DNA from: Dolomedes plantarius
Lineage: Eukaryota; Arthropoda; Arachnida; Araneae; Dolomedidae
Assembly: GCA_907164885.2 (NCBI GenBank)
Contig: OU015492.1
Span: 42,128,893-42,192,892 of the forward strand
DNA: 64,000 bases
Reading direction: 5' to 3'
In this document: positions 1-16,923 of the stretch, in pieces
Layout of the letters: the number at the start of each line of letters is the position of its first letter
Numbering within the stretch: the stretch's first letter is position 1
Made by a program: the position numbers and the translations under genes
Notes under the pieces: generated by a model
Told to the model about the DNA's origin: nothing
The model's input: only the letters and a program-made list of their open reading frames with translations
Database searches by the model: none

Positions 1-2656
1 ACATTCGACAATTTGACATTTTTACTTTTCAGCTTTACTTTCCTAAAGACAATTTGACATTTTTCCTTTTCAGCTTTTAGTGGTTTATTATAAATGCATA
101 TATTTTATTTTTAATTTTCAGAGTTTTTTTGCTCCAATGATGAAACGCTAAATCTAGCTGAATTCTGAAGATATTATTGAAAATTTATGGTTTTTTATGT
201 TGGGTTTTCTTTTTATTCATGTGTATAACATTTCACATGCTTTTTATTCTATGATATTTATACTGTGTTTAGTTTTTAAATTGATTTTGGTTAACAAACA
301 TTCTTAAAATCCCGGGCAACGCCGGATAAATTATCACCTGTGTAGGTTGATAATTTATAAATTTTAAAACTGTTACCACATGTATATTTACAGATCCACA
401 AGAACTTTCCAATATTTTTAATTAATAAATAACCAACAACTCTCGATTCACAAGCGTACAGTAGATCGCGCCACTATTTTAATTTTTTGTGTGTCTATTT
501 CGTTGTTATGTGACGATAAATTTATTTAAAGTACCAGATAAAGAAATCACATGATCAGCGTTTAATAAATTAAATTGTAAAAATTAATCTTTAAAAATTC
601 ACCAAAAATTAGAAAATGGAGGTAAAGATGCGAAAAGAATTTCATTTTAAAGGAATTTTTATGATCTTTTTCGTGATATAAATTTTACAACCCTCAAATT
701 ATTATTTTAAATGCAAACTTGAAAAAAGTTACAAAAACAGATTAAAAATTTAATTTAAAAAAATCTAAGAAGAATTTTTAAAAAATCTTTCTTAGTGCAC
801 CCCTACATTATAAGAAGAATCGCCATGCAAAATTTCAGTCCTTTAGACTATGTACACATGAGAGCGTTGCAACGCGCGCTCTGGGGCAGTTGACTACTGT
901 TTTTTGACAGGCATATTTCTATTTTTTTACAAAGTGCAGAATAAATAAGATATATATGAAATACATGAATTTTTCAAAATGAACTTATGCGAAATTTTCA
1001 AATGTTATTATTTTTAAATTTTTTTAAACATTTGAATTAAAATAAGGGAGTTTGATGTTACATGAAAGATACGCAACTTCGTGCCCAATATGCTAATGTA
1101 TATTTTTTATTTTATGATTTATGTATTTTATTATTTTTCTGATATAGAACCACAATAATACATTCCCTGAGTACATTATAAATTTACATTTCTTTAAATT
1201 TTCTCTCCCCTTTCTATCTACAGATGATATTTTTTGAATGTAATATTTTTTGAATGTTTTTCGTGATATAAATTTTACAACCCTCAAATTATTATTTTAA
1301 ATGCAAACTTGAAAAAAGTTACAAAAACAGATTAAAAATTTAATTTAAAAAAATCTAAGAAGAATTTTTCAAAAATCTTTCTTAGTGCACCCCTACATTA
1401 TAAGAAGAATCGCCATGCAAAATTTCAGTCCTTTAGGTTCAACGGTTTGGTCTGTACTTTGTATGTCAGTCAGTCAATCAGTCAGTTAGTCAGTTACGGA
1501 ACTGTTTTATATATATATAGATTTTTATTACTATCTCTAAATCGTAACGTTAACTTCATGCGCACACATTATTTTTAACTGGCATTCAATTGGCTGTTAA
1601 AACTTTATATTTACATCCTATTTAAAAGAAGTAGGGTGTAAATTGTAGGGTGGAAAGTTGGTAAAATAAAAATTTTGTGCAATGTATTTTAATTTCTCGA
1701 TTAAAAGTAGTTTTTTTCTAAAAATCAATTTATTTCGCTTGAAAAGCTAAATATTTTATGCACGCGGTTTATATTATTATTACTATCTTTATATCGTAAC
1801 GTTAACTTCATGCGCGAGCATTATTTTCTTATGCTTTTTTTATTATTATCATCTTTATAATAGCTTTATTTTCATATGGTTTTAAGCAACTATCGTTGTT
1901 ATTCATATTATGTTGGTTTTTTATTAATTAAAAATGAAGGGTAACTAATTTCGATTCCGGAAGTTCTTATCTTTATTTTCATATGCTTTTTCATTTACGA
2001 ATTATTCAAATGTTGGTTAAAAAACTTTTGCGCAATTTATATATTTGTGTGTGTTTAATTATTGAAATTAATAAATTTATATTTCTGGAGAGGATGTTTC
2101 AGATTTTAGTGGTACTATGATGAAAGGCTGAATATACCAAAATTCTGAGGAGTTTATTATGGAGAGAAAAGGAATTTAATATGTAGAGGATGTTTATAGG
2201 AGTTAAATGTGGAGAGGAGTTGAATGGTTTGCAGCCCTCAATCAAACACTTCATTTTTTTAAGAGGCAACGCTGCAGTCATATCATCGTTCTATTGGAAA
2301 TTTCTGCTGAACCTGTAATTGCAGCTTTTTTTTACCCCAATGATGAAAGGCTAATTCTAGCTGAATTCTGAGGAGTTTATTATAAATTTATATATTTATA
2401 GATTTCACAAGGTTTTTTTTCTATGTTATTTATACTGTGCTTAGTTTTAAATTAATTTTGGTTAACAAACATTAGAGAATTTGACATTTTTACTTTTCAG
2501 ATTTTAGTATTAAAATGATGAAAGGCTGAAATTCTGAGACGTGTATAACATTTCACATATTTTTTTATGTTATTTATACTGTGTTAATTTTTAAATTGAT
2601 TTTGGTTAACAACAAACATTCTTAAAATCCCGGGCATCGTCGGGTACTTCAGCTAG
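1..2656 (+). mobile_element. Helitron family A, 3' part (5' end outside window)
   Basis: Non-coding Helitron-like repeat in plus orientation. It ends with the Helitron signature: a GC-rich block CCCGGGCATCGTCGGG at about 2629 followed by TACTTCAGCTAG and a T at 2657, matching the CTRR-T rule for Helitron 3' ends. The same GC block occurs internally at 311-335. The whole stretch has a diverged mirror copy at 3426-6230 (for example 2082-2118 against 3996-4031, and 350-480 against 5700-5860). A family-B Helitron lies inside it at 484-1521. No coding region is visible. The 5' end is not in the window, so full length is unknown. Confidence 0.7.
484..1521 (-). mobile_element. Helitron family B copy nested in family A, internally rearranged
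   Basis: On the minus strand the 5' end begins TCTATATATATATAAAACAG and continues into the family-B leader with CAGTTCCGTAACTGACT repeats. The 3' end present in other copies (GTAGCGAAG block) is missing. A segment of about 178 bp is duplicated almost perfectly at 667-844 and 1259-1436, separated by 414 bp of unrelated sequence. Non-coding and non-autonomous. Confidence 0.7.
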
Positions 2657-2657
2657 T

Positions 2658-3382
2658 ATATAATAAATACGACGATCAATGTATATAATTGATGTAAAAT
2701 ATATATATATATATATTTATAAAAAAATCGTAAGGGATATTTTTATAGACAAAATAATGTAGAAGAAGATATTCAAATTAAATCTAATATAAAGAATACT
2801 AAAGAATATAGTACAGTTAATATAGTACAGTTTCTAGAACATTTCTTTTACTGTATTTTAATATTTTTTTGGATAATGTCCAATCGTCTGCCGCATTAGC
2901 GAGAAAAAAAAATTATTTTTTGTCTATTTAGTTTTTATGCACGTGACGATAAATGTATTTAAAGTACCAGAAAAAGAAGTCACGTGATCAGCATTTAATA
3001 AATTAAATTCTAAAAATTAATCTTTAAAAATTCACCAAAAATCAGGAAATGGAGGTAAAGATTCGAAAAAGATTTCATTTTAAAGGAATTTTTATGATCT
3101 TTCTCGCGATATAAATTTTATAACCCTCAAATTATTATTTTAAATGCAAACTTAAAAAAAGTAAAAAAAACAGCTTAAAAATTTAATTTTAAAAAATCTA
3201 AGAAGAATTTTTTAAAAATCTCTCTTAGTGCACCCCTACACTATAAGAAGAATCGCCATGCAAAATTTCAATCCTTTAGGTCCAGCGGTTTGGTCTGTGC
3301 GTTGTATGTCAGTCAGTCAGTGAATGAATGAATGAATGAATGAATGAATGAGTCAGTTACGGAACTGTTTTATATATATAGA
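2658..3382 (-). mobile_element. Helitron family B copy at the centre of the inverted repeat
   Basis: The 5' end on the minus strand (TC at 3382-3381, then TATATATATAAAACAG and the TGAC-repeat leader) is clear. The body (3000-3290) matches the copies at 484-1521, 4714-5684, 29730-30461 and 51079-51704. The 3' terminal GTAGCGAAG block is absent; sequence resumes in the ACGATCAATGTATA section just after the family-A end at 2656. A short (GAAT)n run lies at about 3322-3350. Non-coding. Confidence 0.7.
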
Positions 3383-3425
3383 CTAGCGGACCCGACAGAC
3401 GTTGTCCTGTTCAAACGTTGTAATT
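3383..3425 (-). mobile_element. 3' end fragment of a third Helitron family
   Basis: About 43 bp beginning CTAGCGGACCCGACAGACG. Read on the minus strand it ends in a CGTCTGTCGGGTCCGCTAG type terminus, which has the GC-rich hairpin and CTAG expected of a Helitron 3' end. It sits with no gap between the 5' end of the family-B copy (3382) and the 3' end of the next family-A copy (3426). Family recognised only by its end. Confidence 0.5.
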
Positions 3426-6400
3426 CTAGCTGATGTACCCGGCATTGCCCGAGATTTTAAGAATGTTTGTTAACCAAAATCAATTTAAAAATTTACACAG
3501 TATAAATAACATAGAAAAAATATATGTGAAATGTTATACACATCTCAGAATTTCAGCCTTTCATCATTGTAGTACTAAAATCTGAAAAGTAAAAATGTCA
3601 AATTCTCTAATGTTTGTTAACCAAAATTAATTTAAAACTAAACACAGTATAAATAACATAGAAAAAAAACCACGTGAAATCTTATACACATGAATAAAAG
3701 GAAAACCCAGTATCTAAATATATAAATTTATAATAAACTCCTCAGAATTCAGCTAGATTTAGCCTTTCATCACTGGGGCAAAAATAAGAAGCTGAAATTA
3801 CAGGTTTAGCAGAAATTTCCAATAGAACCATGATATGACTCTAGCGTCCCTCTTAAAAAATGAAGTGTTTGATTAAGTGCTGCAAACCATTTAACTACTC
3901 TCTACATTTAACTCCTATAAACATCCTCTACAAATTAAATTCCTTTTCTCTCCATAATAAACTCCTCAGAATTTTGGTAGATTCAGCCTTTCATCATAGT
4001 ACCACTAAAAACTGAAACATCCTCTCCAGAAATACAAATTTATTAATTTCAATAATTAAACACATACAAATGTATAAATTACACAAAAGTTTTTTAACCA
4101 GCATTTGAATAATTCGTAAATGAAAAAGCATATGGAAATGAAAAGATAATAAGAACTTCCGGAATCGAAATTAACTACCTTTAAATTTTAATTAATAAAA
4201 ACCCAACATAATATGAATAAAAACGATAGTTGTTTAAAACCATATGAAAATAAAGCTATTATAAAGATAATAATAAAAAAAGCATAAGAAAATAATGCTC
4301 GCGCATGAAGTTAACGTTACAATATAAAGATAATAATAATAATATAAACCGCGTACATAAAATATTTAGCTTTTCAAGCGAAATAAATTCATTTTTAGAA
4401 AAAAACTACTTTTAATCGACAATTTAAATATGTTGCACAAAATTTTGATTTTACCAACTTTCAATTCTACAATTTACACCCTACTTCTTTGAAGTTGGGT
4501 GTTGAAACATCCTCTTTGACAAATTCACACCCTACTTCTTTTAAATTGGGTGTAAATATAAAGTTTTAACAGCCAATTGAATGCGTGTTAAAAACGATTG
4601 TTGTTTAAAATCATATGAAAATTACGCTATTATAAAGATAATAATGAAAAAAGCATAGGAAAATAATGCGTGCCCATGAAGTCAATGTTACGATATAAAG
4701 ATAGTAATAAAAATCTATATATATAAAACAGTTCAGTAACTGACTGACTGACTGACATACAACGTACAGACCGAACCGCTGAATCTAAAGGGCTGAAATT
4801 TTGCATGGCCATTCTTCTTATAGTGCAGGGGAGCACAAAGAAAGAGTTTTGAAAAATTCTTAAATTTTTTTTAATTAAATTTTTAAGCTGTTTTTGAAAC
4901 TTTTTTTAAAGTTTGCATTTAAAATAATACATTGAGGGTTATAAAATTTATATCCCGAGAAAGATCATAAAAATTCCTTTAAAATGACATCTTTTTTTAA
5001 TCTTTACCTCCATTTTCTGATTTTTGGTGAATTTTGAAAAATTCTTCTTAGATATTTTAAAATTAAATTTTTAAGCTGTTTTTGAGACTTTTTTTAAGTT
5101 TGCATTTAAAATAATAATTTGAGGGTTATAAAATTTATATCACCAAAAAAGATCATAAAAAACCCTTTAAATTGAAATCTTTTTCGAATCTTTACCTCCA
5201 TTTTCTGATTTTTGGTGAATTTTTAAAGATTAATTTTTAGAATTTAATTTATTAAACGCTGATCATGTGATTTCTTTTTCTGGTACTTTAAATAAATTTA
5301 TCGTAGCGTAACAACGAAATGGACCAAAAAAAATTTGTTTTTTCTTGCAAATGCGGTAGACGATTGGACATTATCAAAAAAAATATTAAAATAAAGTAAA
5401 AGATATGTTCCTCAAACTGTACTATATTAACTGTACTATATTAACTGTACTATATTCTTTAGTATGTCCTATTATAATTAATTTGAATATTTTCTTCGAC
5501 ATTATTTTGTCAATAAAAATATCCCTTACACTTTTTTTATAAATATATATATATATATTTTACATTATTTGTATACATTGATCGTCGTATTTATTATATA
5601 CATATATATGTTGGTATTAATTGCATACATTAACGTTGTATTTAATTTGAATGTACTCCGTAGCGAAGTGCGTGTTTTCAGATGGGTTGGAAACTAAAAG
5701 TTTAAAATAGTGGTGCCATCTACTGCACGTCTGTGAATCGAGATTAGCATCCTTCAAAAATTGTTGGTTATTTATTAATTAAAAATATTGGAAAGTTCTT
5801 GTGGGTCGGTATTTATGCATGTGGGAACAGTTTTAAGATTTATAAATTATCAACCTACACATGTTATAATTTATCCAGCGTTGCCGGGATTTTAAAAATG
5901 TTTGTTAACCAAAATCAATTTTAAAACTAAACACAGTATAAATAACATAGAAATAAAGCATGTGAAATGTTATACGCATGAATAAACATTAGACTCAATA
6001 TAAAAAACCATAAATTTACAATAATTTCCGCAGAATTCAGATAGATTTAGCCTTTCATCATTGGAGCAAAAAAACTCTGAAAATTAAAACATAAAATATA
6101 TGCATTTATAATAAACCACTAAAAGCTGAAAAGGAAAAATGTCAAATTGTCTTTAGGAAAGTAAAGAATTTTGAAAAGTAAAGCTGAAAAGTAAAAATGT
6201 CAAATTGTCGAATGTTTGTTAACCAAAATCAATTTAAAAACTAAACACAGTATAAGTAACATAGAAAAGATTTAGCCTTTATCATTGGAGCAAAAAATCC
6301 TGAAAAGTTAAATATAAAATATATAAATTTATAATAAACGTAAAAGAATCCATTAAAAAACTAAACGCAGTATAAATAACATAGAAAAAAAGCATACGAA

Positions 6401-7350
6401 ATGTTATACATATTAATAATATGAAAACCCAATTAAAAATGTATAAATGTATAACTCCTCAGATTTCAGCTATATTCGGTATTTCATCATAAAAAAGCTG
6501 AAAATAAAAATAATAAAAATAATAGTTTAAAAAATAATAAAATTAAATTTTAATTTAAATTTAAAAAATAAAATAAAATAATAATAAAATAAAAGCTGCA
6601 GTAAAAAAGCCTTATAAAAATGCTGAAATAACAGGTCTAGCAAAATTTACACGACACTGCATTAGAACCCGGGTCGATAGCATGGTACTTGCGCGACCTT
6701 CCGAATATGGCCCGATGACACGGTATTCTACTGAGTAAAGTGAAACTCATTCGTCATTCAAAAGTTGTGGGCTGGTGATTATACATGTCAGAGGAGTTTT
6801 TAGGCAGAAATAAGTTAGCAGGATAGAAGCTTAGTCTTTAGCTCTTCAATAGACACAAATATATAGGCGAGGGGGATTGCAGTAGCGATTAAAAAAGATC
6901 TCGTGTCACTTAGCGTGGTTGATTCGAATTTTCCATCGCGTGTCGAGAGTATGAATATGCCGTTGGATCTCATGTATTTTAGAGTATAAAATCTGACTTG
7001 AAAGATTATTATTTTCATTTACTATTCTGGTTTAATATATGACTTGAAACTTTTTGATTTTATTTATTTTTATCTTTTCGCTCGCTGTTTGCTAACTAAG
7101 CCTAACGTGGATGCCATTATCCAGAGGGGTGATTCCACAAACTGTAACAGCTTCCATTTACCGGACGCACCCCCTTATAAATTGTTGGTTTTTTATTAAT
7201 TAATTAAAAATATAAAAACATTTTCTATCGGATCAAATTGTGAATCTAAACGATTCTCGAATCAACCTAATCGCACACACAATTTTTCATAAAAATCAGT
7301 CGTCGTTTAGGAGGAGTTCAGTTACATACACACGGACAGAAGAAATAAAT
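3426..7350 (-). mobile_element. Helitron family A, minus orientation, with nested family B
   Basis: The 3' end (minus strand) is the CTAG at 3426-3429 with the GC-rich block at 3437-3453. The probable 5' terminal region is at 7140-7350: read on the minus strand it contains TCTGTCCGTGTGTATGTAAC and CTGAACTCCTCCTAAACG, wording familiar from arthropod Helitron 5' ends. The stretch 3426-6230 mirrors 1-2656. Family B is embedded at 4714-5684. A second GC block (AGCGTTGCCGGG) lies internally near 5877. The portion 6560-7140 has no recognisable content. Non-autonomous. Confidence 0.6.
4714..5684 (+). mobile_element. Helitron family B copy, plus orientation
   Basis: Starts TCTATATATATAAAACAG at 4714, followed by TGACTGACTGAC repeats, and ends near AATGTACTCCGTAGCGAAG (5650-5668) plus a degraded terminus (CAGATGG in place of CAGCTAG). 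A segment of about 190 bp is tandemly repeated at about 4845-5035 and 5036-5220. It occupies the mirror position of the copy at 484-1521, which shows that B was already inside A before the A-B unit was present in both orientations. Non-coding. Confidence 0.7.
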
Positions 7351-7357
7351 ATATAAA

Positions 7358-7787
<430 letters not shown>

Positions 7788-9315
7788 TCATAAGTAAAAT
7801 ATGAACAACAATCTTTTTTTGTCGTATTCCTCGTGTTATACTCTTTTGATGTTAGATAGACATTTGATTACGTCTGAAAATATCATGAAATCTTCGCAGA
7901 ATAATATAATGCATTTTAAAACCTACCATTTTTCGTCTCTAGAAAATAAACGTCATCATTGAGAGAAAAAAAATGCATTTTGTTGTTGTTATTTTCTCCT
8001 TTTTACAACATTTATTGTTTAAACGAGCTTTTCACGATTTAAATATATTGGGGTATGGATTTTGCAAGCATACTGGAGTACTTGAGACTTTTTCAATTTA
8101 AAAATGGGAGACGTAAATTAAGGTAATTGAGTTCATTTCTGTCTGAGGCAGAGTCCTTCATAGCAGTAAAAGTTGCTATTCCTCCTTCACAAGTAAAATA
8201 TGAACGACAATTCTTTTTTTTTATCCTTTATTCTATACTCCTTTTATTTTAGATAGATATTTGATTACGTCAGAAAATATCATGATATCTTGCAGAAAAA
8301 TCTAATACACTTTAACTCTTATCGCTGTTCAACTCTAGAAATTCAACTTTACATTGAGAGAAAAAATACATTTTGTCTTGTTTTCTCCTTTTTGCAACAT
8401 TTATTGTTTAACCGAGATTTTCACAATGTAAATATCCTGAAAAATGGATTTTGTAAATATACTGGAGACTTTTTCATTGCATACATGAGACGCGTAAATT
8501 GAGTGTTTTTCTGTCTAATACAGAGTAACTTCAGAGAAGTAATAATTTCTATTCCTCTTCATAAGTAAAATATTAAACTAATTTTTTTTCGGATCCCTCG
8601 TGCTATACTTCTTATATGTGAGATAAACATTTGATTACGTTCGAAAATATCATGAAATCTCGCAGAGTAATATAATACACTTTTACTCCTATCACTGTTC
8701 GACTCTGGAATTTTAATTGTGCCTTGGGAGAAAATACATACTTTTTTTTTGTTTCCTTCTCTTTACAACATTTATTGTTTAATCGGGATTTTCACAATGT
8801 AAATATCCTGGAGTAGGGATTTTGTATATTTTTCCATTGTATACATGTGAGACGTAAATTAAGTTAATTTAGTGCATTTCTGTCTAAGGCAGAGTCCTTC
8901 AGAGCAGTAAAAGTTTCTATTCCTCTCTGATAAGTAAAATATTAACTGCAATCATTTTTTTCGGGTCCCTCAGACTTTACTCTCACTGTATTGATAGGTA
9001 TTTGATTACGTCCCCAGATATCATGAAATCTCTCGGAATAATCTATTACATAATAAAACCTATCACTGTTCAACTCTTGAAATTTAACTCAACAACAGAG
9101 AAAAAATTGCATTTTTCGTTTGTTTTCTCCTTTCTACAACATTTATTGTTTAAACGAGATTTTTACTATGAAAAATAGACTGGAGTACGGATTTTGCAAA
9201 TATACTAGAATACTTGAGACTTTTTCATTGTAAATGGGAGACGGAAATTAAGGCAGTTGAGTGCATTTCTGTCAAATGCAGATTCTTCCAGAGTATTAAA
9301 AGTTTCTATTATTCC
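7788..9315. repeat. Tandem satellite array, about 4 copies of a ~375-bp unit
   Basis: The anchor CAACATTTATTGTTTAA recurs at 8006, 8395, 8766 and 9137, giving periods of 389, 371 and 371 bp. A second anchor, AAGTAAAATAT followed by a run of T, recurs at about 7790, 8190, 8561 and 8930. TTTGATTACGT and AAATCTCGCAGA-like motifs recur in each unit. Units differ by many substitutions and small indels, so the array is old and not homogenised. Short frames inside it (such as 8290-8502) are not conserved between units, so I do not call a gene. Confidence 0.85.

Positions 9316-13644
<4,329 letters not shown>

Positions 13645-13723
<79 letters not shown>
13645..13723. repeat. (TA)n microsatellite abutting a Helitron 3' end
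   Basis: About 79 bp of TA repeats that run directly into the CTAG of the Helitron starting at 13724. Confidence 0.95.
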
Positions 13724-13724
<1 letters not shown>

Positions 13725-15466
13725 TAGCTGAATACCCGTGCTTCGCTACGGAGTACATTAAAATTGCATACATACAACGGTCAATGTATGCAATTAATGC
13801 CAAAAAAACAAAAAAAAATATATTTATAAAAAATCGTAACAGATATTTTAATAGACAAAATAATGTAGAAGAAAATATTGAAATTAAATCTAATAGAACA
13901 TACTAAAGAATATAGTACAATTAATATAGCACAGTTTGAGGAACATTTCTTTTACTATATTTTAATATTTTTACCTGAAGTTTACCTGAAAACTGAGATT
14001 AAAATTAAAAGGGTAAAATTCCAGAAAAGGAAACACAGTATAAATAAAAACTAAACACAACTTAAATCAGAATTATAAATGAAAGACCCTGAAATAAAAC
14101 TGAGATTAAAATCAAGAGTGCAAAATTACAGAAAATGAAATGAAAAGCATGTTTTGAAATTTTAGAAATACAAAAACAAAATAAATGAGTGAAAAAGTCT
14201 GCCTTAAAACTTTACCACCAAAAGCTGAAAAGTAAAAATTTCAATTTTGATAACCAAAATCAATTTATAAATTAAACGCAGTATGGTATATCCTGAGGCT
14301 GAATAAAAAACCAAACAAAGTATTACTTGAATTGAATTTAAGTAAAATGTAAATAATTCAACAAAAAAAATAAAGTATTGAAAGCATGTTTTAAAATTAT
14401 AGAAATACAAAAACAAAATAAATGACTGAAAAAATTTGCCTTAAACCTGTGATTAAAATGAAAAGGGCAAAATTAAAGAAAAGGAAACACAGTATAGCCA
14501 AAGATGACAAAACTGCAAACGTGGCCACTAACTGGCGTTTTATGACGTTACAGCTGTTTTCCTCACCACGCTAGGCGTACAGCAAAGGCGCCTTATCCTC
14601 CTTTCGCAATATTTGCAAGGCGAGGATTCCCCAGTAGAGATATGTTTCCTTAATACTTAATCATTTAATCATTTATGTTATATATCCTTAATCATTTATG
14701 AGTTGTAAATAAAATAAAAAGCAATCAATTTTTATAATATCAATCATTTTTCAAATAATAAAAAAAATTAGTCCCTGCAAAAAAACATTAATATTATCTC
14801 CATTAATTTGAACAGAAAAAAAATATTCAGACAGGGGGAAAAAATGTAATTATACAAATAGAAATTTAACAGTATTATACACTACAGGACTAAATACACT
14901 AACAAAAGTTGAAAGCTTTTATATATCTACATTTAAACCATTTATGAGTTGAAAATAATGTAAAAAGTGATCAATTTTTATAATATCTAAATCATTTTTC
15001 ATGTAAACAAAAAATTACTCCCTGCAAAAAAAACATTAACATTTTCTCCATTAATTTGAATTTATAATAAACCACTAAAAGTCGAAAAGGAAAAATGTCA
15101 AATTGTCTTTAGGAAAGTAAAGAATTTTGAAAAGTAAAGCTGAAAAGTAAAAATGTCACTTTGTCGAATGTTTGTTAACAAAAATCAATTTAAAATTTAA
15201 ACACAGTATAAATAAAATAGAATTAATAACAGTATAAATATCATAAAATAAATAAACGGCATTGCTCCTCTTATTTGTGTCTTTCAAAAGGCTGATATAA
15301 ATTAAATTAACGCTTCTTGATCTGTGGCTTGTCAATGCATGCTGTTGGCTTGAACGCTATATTAAAGTCTGTATAGCGTTGATAAAATTCACTTGAGTCT
15401 TCTTTCACTTTTCTTTCTTGAAATATCAGTTTAGAGAGCCTCAGGATATACTATTTTTTTTGTTCT

Positions 15467-16268
15467 TCATTTTGGAGCTAGGATGTAGAGATTTTCGGCT
15501 TTTCCAACTCTTGAACAACCCACATAAAGTTGACCATGGGGGAAACGGGGTTTGAGAAGATTGAGTCCAACTACTTTTAGCGATTGCCCGTGTGCCTTGT
15601 TAATGCTCATGGCGAAACTTAAACGGACAGGGAACTGAAGTCTTAAATTGAAATGGTATATCGGAAGGGATGATTGGTATCCTGGGAATAAATACGACTT
15701 CACCTGCAGAGTGTCCTGTCATAATGGTGGCTTCAATCACATTCGGTATCAGATTCTTTACAGCAAGTCTTGTTCCATTGCAGAGTGAAGGTGGATTCAG
15801 ATTTCTGAGCAGCATAATTGGTGCACCAATTTTCAGCTCTAATATGTGAGAGGGTACTCCAGATGGCTCCAACGTATTTCAAAATTCTGTGGTGTAGTGT
15901 ACCGCTTCTTCTGTATCACAGGTGGTGTCAATCGATTTGTAAACTTGAGCTTTACCTGGCAATTCTTGCAAAAGCTGCTTTTTGATGACGTTGACATCTT
16001 CGTTTCTTGGGGCAAGGATTTTTCTTTCTCACAGCCATGTGTGATCAGTGAAGTGCTGGGCCACATTTGGAAACACCGCCTCTTTCAGCTGTTGTTGAGT
16101 TGTCACAATCATTTCAATCGTTCCCATGGCTATACATCCTGTATTATCAGCAGTAATGGCTCCATTTCCAAGTTGTAGAAGGTAGAAGTCCAGCAATTTG
16201 CAGTGCTGAGGGATCACCATTGACATGAACTCGCATGTTTGTTGAAAGACCAAGTCTTTCGATGTCAT
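15467..16268 (-). pseudogene. Helitron helicase C-terminal motifs
   Basis: Three broken frames (16268-16029, 16066-15600, 15703-15467). They contain [19 protein letters not shown] and CNGTRLAV (motif IV-V region) and the motif V-VI part [24 protein letters not shown]. Frameshifts near 16050, 15850 and 15650 break the sequence. The end, LYILAPK and a stop, is close to the usual C-terminus. Confidence 0.85.
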
Positions 16269-16317
16269 TCCACACGTAAGACGATTTTAAGCAGGCCTGC
16301 ATTTCATCCGCCCTGGT

Positions 16318-16851
16318 TCAACGTGGAATAACCGGAAGTGTCTGTCGAAAGTCGCCAGCCAACACCATAGTTACGCCTCCCATTCTGTAATTGTTACCTC
16401 TGATATCTTTCAATGTGACATCGAGTGCTTCGAATGCGGCTTTGTGGGACATGTTGCATTCATCCCAGACAATTAACTTGCAATGCTTCAGAACCCTTGC
16501 CTTTCCTGAATTTTTTGAAATGTTACACGTAGAAGTCTCTGTGTTTGCCAGATTCAAGAGTAACTTGAAAGCCGAGTGAGCTGTCCTCCCTCCTGTCAAT
16601 AGTGTTGCAGCAATGCCAGAAGAAGCAACAGCCAGGGCAATCTCGTTTCTGTGTCGCACTTTAGCCAAAAGAAGATTGATTAGAAAAGTCTTCCCTGTAC
16701 CGCCCGGAGCATCCAAAAAGAATATGCCACCGCGACCATTGAAAACTGCTGTTGTGATCTTGTCAAATGCTTCCTTTTGATCTGGGACCATTTTCGGCTC
16801 ATTTTCTTCTACGTCTGTTGCGAGTACATTCGTATCATAATTTCGCTCCAT
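16318..16851 (-). pseudogene. Helitron Pif1-like helicase, motifs I-III
   Basis: Open segment of 177 codons. Walker A is DAPGGTGKT at residues 47-55, motif Ia is ALAVASSGIAATLL, Walker B is LIVWDECNM at 126-134, and motif III is LAGDFRQTLPVI at 164-175. These are the superfamily-1 Pif1-family ATPase motifs. A stop codon after about eight further codons separates it from the rest. Confidence 0.9.
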
Positions 16852-16923
16852 ACGTTCTTCACTCAGCAGGACTGAATCAAGGTTTCGATTTGGTTGTGGA
16901 AGTCCAAAGCTTTTTAGGTCCGA

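Noticed and set aside
6655..6730. tRNA-like patch with GACCCGGGTTCTAATGC on the minus strand
   Set aside because: Only a box B-like word is present; no box A at the right distance and no cloverleaf.
7788..9315. CRISPR-like array
   Set aside because: Units are ~375 bp, diverged and contiguous, with no short repeat-spacer pattern; the DNA is eukaryotic.
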